Part shown: one piece after another, positions 55,405 through 64,000 of the stretch
Numbering within the stretch: the stretch's first letter is position 1
How the letters are laid out: every line of letters begins with the position of its first letter
Assembly (NCBI GenBank): GCA_034401135.1
Contig: JAWZSP010000002.1
Location: 62,001 to 126,000 of the forward strand
Origin: Volutella citrinella
Lineage: Eukaryota; Ascomycota; Sordariomycetes; Hypocreales; Nectriaceae
DNA length: 64,000 nucleotides
Direction: 5' to 3'
Position numbers and translations under genes: made by a program
The notes under the pieces: generated by a model
Told to the model about the DNA's origin: nothing
The model's input: only the letters and a program-made list of their open reading frames with translations
Database searches by the model: none

Positions 55405-57303
55405 TTAAGCAGCGGATGGGCTGGCAGTGGCCGAGTCGACATTGACAATGTTGGCGTTGGCATCGACCTGGTACACCTTCTTCTTGTTGGATTCCGCGAC
55501 AGGGTTGGCAGACGAGAAGATGTGGTCAAGTTCCTCGAGCTGCAGCAGCTTGTTAGCAGAGCCATGACAGGGGCAGGTGGGCAAATGCGTACGGTTCGGT
55601 TCTTGGTCTCAGGGACGAGGAAGTAGAGGACAGCGGACTGGACGAAGCACCAGCAGCAGAAGACAATGTAGGTCTTCCAGGCAATGTTCTTGAGGGCGAC
55701 GGGAACACCAAACTGGGTGGCCAGGAGAGCTATTGACAAAGATTAGTTTTCATGACTACTTTTCATTTATTTACCAAAGACGACGTACCAATGCTGGTGA
55801 AGAGCGAGCTGAAGCCCATGCCCTTGGCTCGGATCTCGTAGCTGAGGACTTCGACGGGGTAGAGAGCCTGCAGGGGAGTCCAGCCGATGGAGTAGGCAAT
55901 CTGGAAGAGATAGACCCAGGCAAGAATAGCCTTGCTGACAGGGGGGGTGACTGCGTCAATCTGCGCCTTGTCATCGGTGTCGGTGATGTTGGCAATCGAG
56001 GCGGGCACAATGACACCGATCCAGCAGAGACCGCAGACGATGTTGACAATGACAAGCATGGGGCGACGGCCGACAACATCAGTGAGGGTGGCGCCGATGG
56101 CGGCAAACGTGATCTGGATGGCGTTCATTCCGAGGGCGACGTTGGCCTGCTCAGGTCCCTCGGCGATTCCAGCGGTATCGAGGAAGGCGGACAGGTAGTA
56201 GGAGACAATAGAGTTACCAGCCCACTGTCCAAACAGAGACACGATGCAGTTGCAGGCAAGACGGTAGATGGAGCCACGGTTCTTGAAGAGGGCGCGGTAG
56301 TCCCACCACTTCTTGTCACTTCCGTCCATCTCGAGATGCTCCTCGTACTCGTTGAGCTGGAGCCTGACCCATTCGCTGTCGGGGTTGCCACGGCCGTGGA
56401 GGTCGACCAAGTTCTTGGTGGCCTGCTCCTTCTTGCCTCGGGTGTACAGCCAGCGGGGGGACTCGGGGAGGAAGAGGCAGCAGAGGACGATGATACCGGG
56501 GAACATGAGCTGGAGGCCGATGGGGATCATCCACGAGACGTCGCTGCCCTCAAAGTTCATGCCACCTCGGACAGCACCGCTGGCAACGAGGGCACCGACG
56601 GGCCACATGACGTTGTAGAGACCGGTGATGGTTCCACGGTGGGCGGGGTGGGAGACTTCGACGACGTAGACGGGGCCGGCGGCACCGACGATGCTGACAC
56701 CGAAACCGAGGAGGAAGCGGCCACCCATGAACTGGTCGACGCTAGCAGTGGCCTTGCAGGTGATCTGGACGATGACACCGATGCAGATGATGAAGGCTCC
56801 GATGAACATGCCGACGCGGCGGCCCCAGGTGTCGATGGCAGGTCCGACGGCCGGGATGGCGACGACGGAACCGATCTGGTACATGGCAGTGACGATACCT
56901 GCAAACGTTTTGTTAGAATGTATGGGCGAGGAGGAGGCTCAGGAGAGCGCATGTGGCGTGGTGTTGTTGCCGAGACATACCGGCTTCAATTCCCTTGTTC
57001 TCGACACCGAAGAATTTCTTGAAGTCCTTGTTGGACAGGAGGGTTCCAAAGAGCGAGCCATCGTATCCGTTGGCGGTGGAGCAGCAGAAGGCGACCAGAC
57101 TGGCAATGATGAGGATGGGACGGGCCAGCTTGGGCGGCGGCTCCTTGATCATGGCCTGCTGGAAGGCCTCGTCTCCGATTGCCACCTTGGTAGTGGCAAC
57201 CTGCGCCTGTGATGGCAGAAGCGTCAGAGACACAGGCGATGCAATGGTGGTATTCAATCAAACTTACATCGCGCTTCTCCTCGTGAAGAGAGGCGGAACC
57301 CAT
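55405..57303 (-). CDS. MFS sugar porter (hexose/lactose-permease type), 547 aa
   Basis: Five exons: 57303-57268, 57206-56981, 56898-55789, 55729-55593 and 55539-55405. Twelve hydrophobic segments with the sugar-porter marks: GYDGSLFGTLL in helix 1, DTWGRRVGMF between helices 2 and 3, RFLLGFGVSIVGAAGPVYV, PESPRWLYTRGKKEQA after helix 6, YYLSAFLDTAG in helix 7, VGRRPML and PETKNRTLEELDHIF after helix 12. It should import hexose or a disaccharide by proton symport at the plasma membrane; substrate specificity cannot be read. Its upstream region is long and G-tract-rich, which may matter for control. No catalytic sugar genes lie beside it. Confidence 0.93.
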
Positions 57304-57488
57304 GGTTGGCGGTGGGGCGGGCGGTTTGGTCGTTTGGACAAGCTCGAGAACCGGTGGTTGTCTTGTTGGTAGTCAGTCAGGCGAAGGAGACTATGACTGT
57401 GGTTATCGATGATTCGATCCGATCCACCTCTTGGGACTGAGGGCGAGGCAGGCCCGGTTCTTATAGAGATGCGAACGAGAGCGACGAT

Positions 57489-57516
57489 GGGGATCGGGGA
57501 TGGGTATGGGTATGGG
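57489..57516 (+). repeat. G-tract array 1, G-quadruplex-capable
   Basis: Five runs of 3-4 G separated by 2-3 bases, ~190 bp upstream of the sugar-porter ATG. Followed by an alternating GT/GC stretch (GTGTGTGCGTGCGCGCGC). Confidence 0.6.
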
Positions 57517-57955
57517 GTGTGTGCGTGCGCGCGCGACACGACGGACACACTCAATGCGTTCCCGAAATAATCGCTGCTGGGCGCGAGCCTGGCGATGTCC
57601 CTTCGGCCCGCAGACCCAACCCCAGTCTGGATGGGACGTTGCGAGCGGCGCTGATTCGCCGGCGGGCGGCAATGCCGGGCTGTCCCCCCTTTCGGTCCGT
57701 TGGAGCACTGAGGCTCCCCTACCAAAACTCACCAAATGGCAGACGGCCCAGAGGGAAGTGAGAGTCTGGGGCCCGGGATGCTGGACCGTCGGGTGCCCCA
57801 CCTGGCTGAGTGAGAGTCGGGAGGGCGAGGCGAGAGCTCGGGGGCGGGCGAAGGTAGACTAATCACATCCCCCGGGGGGAAGCCCACTGGAGCAATACAA
57901 CTATGCGGGGGGCGGATGCAAGACTCGTCTATGAAATGGGACACACGGGCTAGAA

Positions 57956-57989
57956 GGGGATGGGATGGGATGGGATGGGATGGGATGGG
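57956..57989 (+). repeat. (GGGAT)n microsatellite, G-quadruplex-capable
   Basis: Six to seven GGGAT units in tandem. It is not the fungal telomere repeat (TTAGGG). Confidence 0.85.
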
Positions 57990-58335
57990 CGCGAACTTGC
58001 GAAAAGGACGACAGACACGTGGTCGCGTGAAAAGGCCCTGACAATGAACCTGAACGCCCTGACTCCTGAGACGAAGTTACGCTGTGATCCGTGTGTCACA
58101 GCAATCGAGGCGCCAAGATGCGAGCTCGTTGCCAAGCTGGATACCCGTTCCTGCAAGATGGACGGCCAACGTCCGGCAGCCTCCCAAGCAATCGACGATT
58201 CAAACCTCCTCAGCTCAGGATCGTCGGCTTCGTCCGCCGGCAGACACGAATTGCTAGCACCGCTTGGGGCAAGGCTGTCCAGTCACGGCTTCAGTCTCCC
58301 CATCCCGCCCGTGGGACAAATGAACGGCCCAGTCT

Positions 58336-58396
58336 CCCCCCCCCCCAAGCTGGGGGCAGCTGGGGGGGCCCTGGGGGTGAGCTGGGGCAATTGGGG
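58336..58396 (+). repeat. C11 run followed by five long G runs
   Basis: Eleven C, then G5, G7, G5, G4 and G4 separated by 5-6 bases. The neighbouring C and G runs could form a hairpin or a G-quadruplex. Confidence 0.65.
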
Positions 58397-59763
58397 AGGC
58401 AACACAACGCCTGAGAAGGTCAGAGGACCAGTGGACCGCCCCGGGTCCCAGGCGTCTCCACCGCCCGCACCCAATTTTTCGGGCCTCGCATCCGTCGCCG
58501 GACTGGGGCCACTCGAACTCCCAATCTCCCCCGAAGTGGCCCCCCCCCCTTGTGACCAGCCGCACCTAACCTGTGGCCCAGCGCGCGACCACCTGATACG
58601 GCAGCGGAACACTGCGTGAGCGCTAGAGGGCTCTCTGCCGGCCCGCCTTGCCGTGTCACCACAGCGCGCAATTGGGTGTCCGCCTCCGACAGCGAGCCCG
58701 TGCCTCGAACTGCTCGGCCCACTTCCCCGCAAAGTAACCCCACCATTCCCTCCAGCTGCATTGGCTGAGAGTCGACTCTCCCAGTCGGATCAATTATCGT
58801 ATAGCGGCAGCTGGCTGTCCAGATGGTGGTGTTGTTGTGTTCCATGCGCTGTGAAGCCTGTTGACTCGTGGCGTCGCTTGCGGCCAGAGACGACAGCCAC
58901 GCCGAAAATGCCACAATTTCGCCCCAATCCCGGAGTCCCAGCCCCCTGTCTGCCGCCCCCTTGCGTCCCGTCTATTCCAGTCTCTTTGCCCTTCGCCGCT
59001 CCCTTTTCGTTCGAAGCTGTACAGCACTGCACCCACTCCATTGGACAGCTGGCCCGGCACTCCCAAGCGCTTGACACGCCCGCTGCCATGGTAGTTGCTC
59101 CCACATCCCCGGATGGCGTCCGGCGCCCCAGGTTTGACGGACCGACAGACGCTGCGGAGCGCCGCACTACTTAGTTCTCGTCGATGCTTGGCGCGCGCCG
59201 TTCCGATAGACGAGCGCGCAGGTCTGGGCCCGGCTTGGCCTCCTGGGCACATCGGTCCCTGCGCCGCCGTGTGCGACTGGGCCATGATTTGATGCTGACC
59301 TGACCCAACGGTCTCGCCGCAATCTCGCGAGACACACCCTCCGGCGGCCGGTGGCGACCGGCTGGAGCCATGTCACGAGATGTGGAGCAGTCTCGTGTGC
59401 AAATTTTGCATTTCTGACACAGGTGTTGGGTAGAATGAGTGGGCGTTTGGGTGAGGATGCGACAGGTGGTCTAGCATCGTGACATCAACTTCGGTCTACA
59501 GCCTCCGTAGCTACAGAGTAGTAGTTTCTGGCCAAGCAATTTTTCTCGATACTTCCCAATGCCCATTAACACCTGTACTCGTGCGGTATGAATGCTCCCT
59601 TGTGACAAATCGTGGTGAAGATGCAAATGTAGGGTAGCCTGTGTCGAAATTTCATGTTCACAAGGTGATGCAGATCAACTAAGGAAACTCTTCTATCAAC
59701 GAAAGTAGGACATTTTACAGAGTAAAAAAAATTAAATAAATTATTTTTGAATCTAATCTACTT

Positions 59764-61271
59764 TTAGAGAATCGAAGACCCAGGCATATCGTGAATGTCC
59801 CGCGAAATGCCGTCCTTTGACCAGTCGTATTCACTGAAATACCTGCAAGTTCATGTCAGATCATTTCTTCGCAACACCACGGGTAGGAAAGCCGCTCAAA
59901 AAAAACTCACATCATCATGGCAAAAAATGCAATCGAATCTGCGTTTTTGGTAGCCTTTTGAGGTCCCGAGTTCGCCAGAGGGCTATGGTCGCGTGCTAGA
60001 TTCCAAATGTTTTCCACTCCGTCTAATTATGCCACCACAGTCAGCCAATCCTCTCTCGGGCAGAGGAGGCACAGACAAGCCGGGGACAGGGATACTCACA
60101 GGAACGATCGATGGTCAAATCTCGCATCTTCGCCTGCTCGGCCGACAGCTCCATGAAGGAGGGAACGTAGCGCTTTGTGACCTTGTTGTAGTAGTTTATG
60201 TATCCTCCCTTGTCCACCTCGAAGCAGTCGACAATCACTGCTCCAGACGAGATATTAGAATAAAGGCATTGTACGGCGGTTCAGGGGCTGGAATGAGATT
60301 ACATACGTCCGGACCGGGTATCAGATGGGTTGACCAAACCGCCAAACCAGTGCGTGTATTCATGCAGCAGGGTGAGGGTGAGGCCTTGAGTGGCGTCCGT
60401 GAGGTCCATGCCCGCCGTGAGACGCCCCTTCATCTCATATGGCGGTGCCAGGCCCAAGAAGCTGCTGTCCAGAATGTCGCAGAGGGCGAGCATGTCGTGC
60501 TGCCAGTACACAGAGGCCTCCTGATCGATGCACACAATAGGTGTCTCCCTCTCCTGTTGCTTCCAGATGAACCGGTCCTGCTTGGTCCAGGCACCCACCC
60601 CGCCCCTCTGGATGAGGCTCTTGGACTCGGGGGCTCGTTTTAGTTTCATGGTCGTACCTGGAATCAGGTCGTCCAACCCGATCCAGGTCCATCCGCCGTC
60701 GCCGCACTCGATCCGGGGCTTGGCGCCGGGCCTGCTCGATAACTGGGCATTGTACCCGTTGGGCGGAATATTTTGAGTGCCGCTGAGTGCATTTCGAATA
60801 TTGATGAAGACCCCTATGGACATGGAAAGTGGTCAGTTTTCCTGCCGTCAAGGCCCAGTGACTGGACGGGTTGCAGGTGGGCCATGAGCAGAAAAGAGAG
60901 TAACAATTAGGGGCAGACTCACACCAGACGGTGTACAGTGGCGTGCTCGTCAGTGGCTGGTCAGCCAGTGGATCCAGTCGGACGCCAAAGACGGCATGGG
61001 TCGCTTTGCAAATGCGAATCCAGCGCGTGCTCCCCTCGCGGTCCTTGGTCTTGTGAGGCTTCTTCTTGTGGACGAACTCGAGCGCTTCAATGGCCCCGAT
61101 GGCCATCTCTAGAATGAGATCTTGCGACTCCTGGAGATATCCGGCATACGGACGACAGTTGTTGGACAGTGTCCAGATGTTGAGGTTGGACGGCACGCCG
61201 TGGGCTGTCACCGCGACGAACAGGGATGCCACGAACCCAGCCAGGACCCAGGCATGCCGAAGAAACAGCAT
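59764..61271 (-). CDS. Secreted HExxH putative metallopeptidase-like protein, 394 aa
   Basis: Five exons: 61271-60923, 60813-60307, 60237-60100, 60022-59911 and 59842-59764. A signal peptide (residues 1-~22, VLAGFVASLFVAVTA) precedes a Cys-poor extracellular domain. LLHEYTHWFGG gives the zinc motif HEYTH at 267-271. Downstream, VIVDCFEVDKGGYINYYN and the block GVENIWNLARDHSPLANSGP could supply the third metal ligand but I cannot assign it. A NADSIAFFAMMMYFSEYDW segment then resembles the end of fungal secreted HExxH proteins with an M35/HRxxH-like fold. The substrate is unknown. The ATG at 61271 opens the signal peptide; the frame is open to 61352. Confidence 0.8.
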
Positions 61272-62091
61272 GTCGCCGAGTGAATGATGCTGCTCAAAAG
61301 GTGAAAAAAGAGAGAGAAAAAAAAACACGTCAATTCTTGTAGAGGGAGTCAAACATGTTAAAGAAGCGTCGAGATGGCGACGAGTCGGCAGTAATTATGC
61401 AAGGAATCAGCAGGGTGCTAGGCGGCAGTTGAATGCAGGTAGCCGTCAGATGTGGGCAAGGCCATAATTTTGGATCCTACAGAGCGCATTGTCCTCGGAT
61501 TAATATTTAAATCACCGCATAGTGAATGACCATACCCAAGACTGTTCCTCTGGGCATCCATCAGACCCAGGATTCGGATTCTCTGGCCCACCGATGGCGG
61601 GTACGCGCGCAGCACTGAAACATGCGAGCTGCCATTCCAGGCAACAAGTCACACGTTGGATTTCTGTTTCCGTCCGCATCTTTGCGCGTTCTGTCTAATT
61701 TTAGCGGGCGCTAGATCCATCAACATCGTCGCGAAGGATCATTCATCCGTCCATATGCGAAAAGGGCTCCTCGTAAGGCGATGTGTGGGCAAAGGATCAA
61801 TTAAGGCGTCACTTTTGGCGGGGCTCTTTAATATCCGCTTTCTTGGTTGACATGAAGGCAATATGGACACGACGTTAGCTGCACTTGGGCCTCCATCGCG
61901 TCGCATCAGGAAGCAACTTTCATCTCAATTGACTCGCTTGCGTGGATTTTGTGCCTCTTCATGCTTCTCTGACTATCGGCTATATCTGCTGCTTTTTAAT
62001 ACCCATTCTTTCTCTCCCCTTCGCGACACTGCTTTCTCTCGTTCTGTCGTCTTCGTATTCCTCTTTTCGACGTCGATGCTTTTGCTCTAGA
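61272..62091. promoter_or_regulatory. Divergent promoter, HExxH gene (-) / Ser-Thr-rich gene (+)
   Basis: 820 bp between two start codons on opposite strands. The T/C-rich leader just before 62092 (TTCTCTC, CTCTTTTCGAC) is typical of a fungal start. No other gene recognised. Confidence 0.5.
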
Positions 62092-64000
62092 ATGCCGGCA
62101 CTGTTCAAGGTGGGCGTTTTGGCGCTGCGCCAACTTGCTGGGGGAGGGCCAGATGGTGATCCAGCTGCAATTGGGTCTGGTTTTCGAACTTTGGCTAGCA
62201 TGGCTAATTCTACTGCTGCTGCGACTCCCGCGACACAGCCGACAACCGATATCCTGTGGGCGAGCCCGGCTGCATCGACGGAAGACGCCTCGGCGGCATC
62301 ATCTTTGCTAACCACTGAGGCTCAGGGTCCGACATGGACAAGCAGTGATTTGGAGGTGTCGGTGACATTGACCGAGACTACTCTGGAGAGCTTCGGTGTC
62401 GCCATTTCCTCAGCGACAAGCACCGCTTCCCTGGCGCTTACCTCGGCAGGATCCAGCACAGAGGGTTTGACGCTGGGTCTTTTATCTGAGGGTTCGACTA
62501 TGCCTCTCTCATCAGAGGCTTCCACACTCCCTCCTGCGTCAGAGGCTTCCACCCAGTCTCCCACTTCTGAAATCCCGGCTCGGCCTGCTACATCAGAGTC
62601 GCCTCGTGCCGTTGGCCACGCTTCCTCTGATAGTACCGAGGCGTTTGTTGGCCCAACGTCAGAGGCTACAATCGACAGTCCCGGGCTGCCGTCTGCTGCG
62701 AGCAGCGCGTCAGATGTCCCCATCCTCACGGCGGCATCCAAGACTGCCTTTATCACTTCTGAAAGCCCAAAAGAGCCTGCTGGGGCTGGACCAACGTCGC
62801 AAACAACACAAGCTGCGGCCGCAGCTCTCACAACCTTCTTCAGCTCATTCCCAGGACAGCAGTTCGTCACCGCAGCTGATGGTGCCGTTGCCACGTACAT
62901 CCCTGCGTACGACTCGGAATTTGCTACAGTAACAGCCACTGAGACAGTCCGTGGCGATGATGGCCAAGACGTGGTGGTGTTCCCTGGAGGCGTGTTCTGG
63001 GGTGTTGCAAGCGGCGTCGGTGGTGCTGCGGCAGGAATCGGGGGTGCTGCAGCTGGGGTTGTTGGCACTGTCGGAGGCGCCATCGGCGGTCTTCTTGGTA
63101 GCATTTTTGGTGGTGGGGGTAAAGGCGTAGCTGGTGGTGTTGTTCCTGCTCCTCTGTCTTTCCCCCCACCCCCAACGATCCCTCCGCCCCCCTACTCCGG
63201 CCCGCCTCCATCAAACGACAAACCCAATGATCCAAAAGATGAGAAAGAAAAGGAAAATGAAAAGACAAAAAAAGAGGAGGAGAAAAAGACGTCCAAAGCC
63301 GAAGAGAGGTCAACTGCAAAGCCAACTGCCGAGTCAACGTCGCCAGTCTCATCTACGACTTCCCAGAGTCCTACTACAACTACAACTACAACTACAACTG
63401 AAGCATGTAGCGCTGCAGTACAGCCTGATTGTACAAAGACTGTTTCGTACATGGAAGTAGATGGCACCCGGGTCATGTAAGTCTCATCTTCCCAAACAAG
63501 GCCACGTACTGACCTTACTAGAACCGAGTTTGGGGATTGCCCAACAATTGTCGAGTGCGCCACCAACACACAGACAACGGCCACGGTCACGGCTACTGGT
63601 GAGGCATTCTGGGCTTTTGGCTTTGCTGAGCCCAGCGAAGGACCCAGAAACAAAGACCCTGTCGACCCGGAAGTGGCCGCCGCGGTTGAAGCCGAGTTCC
63701 AGAAGCTCTTGGACATGATTGACGAGGCGGATTCTGGAGTCAGTGGAAATCAGACTGCTCAGACATCGACTGCAGTGGCAACAAATACGGAGTCAGAGAC
63801 AGTAATCACCTCTGTTGGCTCTTCTGAACCAGGCTCTGATGCCTCGACGACGGCGAAAGAGCCCAAGCAAACATCCACGGATGGTACTCGAAAAGAGCCT
63901 ACGACTACCACGACGACAAAGGCCCCAACAGAGATGACCGCCACTATTGTGCCAGAAGACATGAATGCGCCCATGGAGGGGCCTACGACGCTGCTAACTA
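62092..64000 (+). CDS. Ser/Thr/Ala-rich surface or secreted protein, incomplete at right end
   Basis: Exon 1 is 62092-63476 and exon 2 starts at 63522, running past 64000; at least ~620 residues are encoded. Layout: a Ser/Thr/Ala-rich mucin-like part with repeated SEAS/SEAT/TSE words (residues ~45-240); a conserved-looking patch PGQQFVTAADGAVATYIPAY; an alternating Gly/Ala segment with GxxxG spacing (VFWGVASGVGGAAAGIGGAAAG) that could insert in a membrane; a proline run (FPPPPTIPPPPYSGPPP); a Lys/Glu-rich charged run; a T9 run; and a Cys-containing domain (EACSAAVQPDCTK ... FGDCPTIVECAT) across the intron. The N-terminus is not a classic signal peptide. I do not recognise the family; it may be a cell-wall protein. 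The frame is open from 61942, but the ATG at 62092 follows the T/C-rich leader. Confidence 0.65.

Larger units (their letters stand above)
57304..59763. other. Long GC-rich intergenic region
   Basis: About 2.5 kb with several overlapping GC-driven open frames on both strands but no family-like protein and no plausible splice structure. It contains three G-tract arrays (separate entries) and becomes A/T-rich from ~59.7 kb. It holds the promoter of the sugar porter at its left end and the 3' flank of the HExxH gene at its right end. Confidence 0.5.

Noticed and set aside
55733..57022. 429-codon plus-strand frame rich in Asp, Gly and Val
   Set aside because: Antisense shadow of the sugar porter.
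57956..57989. GGGAT repeat as an interstitial telomere
   Set aside because: The unit is GGGAT, not the TTAGGG of filamentous fungi.
57960..59376. Cluster of long GC-driven frames on both strands
   Set aside because: They overlap each other, consist of Pro/Ala/Arg/Ser-rich sequence and lack motifs; long open frames are expected in such GC-rich DNA.

Overview
The window looks like nuclear DNA of a filamentous ascomycete, most likely a sordariomycete and possibly a hypocrealean. The reasons are many short introns (about 48-110 bp) with CTAAC-type branch points, Zn2Cys6 regulators, MFS transporters, fungal CBM1, DUF3445 and GH/BAHD-type families, and monocistronic genes on both strands. The taxon is inferred from family content; nothing in the window fixes the species. 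I rebuilt exon structures by hand from frame continuity, splice signals and family motifs; the exon coordinates are in each entry. I found no tRNA, rRNA or CRISPR, and no intact transposon.

Layout. 0.3-1.4 kb: a secreted KP4-killer-toxin-like protein with an extra C-terminal domain. 1.4-4 kb: no supportable gene, possibly decayed DNA. 4-16 kb: amidase, APC-family permease, haem-dependent N-demethylase-like (DUF3445) protein, Zn2Cys6 regulator, monocarboxylate-type MFS transporter and a SAM O-methyltransferase. 16.6-19.4 kb: a large surface glycoprotein. 20.3-33.2 kb: an orphan coding remnant, a DHA-type MFS transporter, a DAO-family FAD oxidoreductase, a Zn2Cys6 regulator, a second monocarboxylate-type MFS transporter, an (R)-amine-transaminase-like class IV PLP enzyme and a third Zn2Cys6 regulator. 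33.4-39.2 kb: an ankyrin pseudogene, a GT32 glycosyltransferase and a Gfo/Idh/MocA oxidoreductase. 40.6-51 kb: two different HxxxD acyltransferases, a secreted metzincin with a cellulose-binding domain, a pair of paralogous 8-cysteine small secreted proteins and an F-box protein. 51-64 kb: a fungal transcription-factor-domain protein, a bZIP factor, a hexose-type sugar porter, a long G-tract-rich intergenic region, a secreted HExxH protein and an incomplete Ser/Thr-rich surface protein running off the right end.

How the parts may work together. Two adjacent stretches (4-16 kb and 20.7-33 kb) are unusually rich in enzymes acting on C-N bonds: amidase, N-demethylase-like, FAD amine/amino-acid oxidase-like and (R)-transaminase. 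They come with four transporters plus the APC permease and three pathway-type regulators. I infer one or two amine or amide utilisation or tailoring clusters. The shared promoter at 22.5-23.1 kb with repeated CCAAT elements, a CGG(N6)CGG(N6)CGG array at 27.8 kb and CreA-like GCGGGG sites at 29.8 kb fit this idea but do not prove it. The 40-46 kb and 60-64 kb parts look like a secreted host- or substrate-interaction repertoire.

Several genes carry unusual splice sites or lesions: two GC-AG introns, an apparent AT-AG intron, exons of 6 and 13 nt, a probable one-base frameshift in a C-run, and an in-frame stop in the ankyrin gene.
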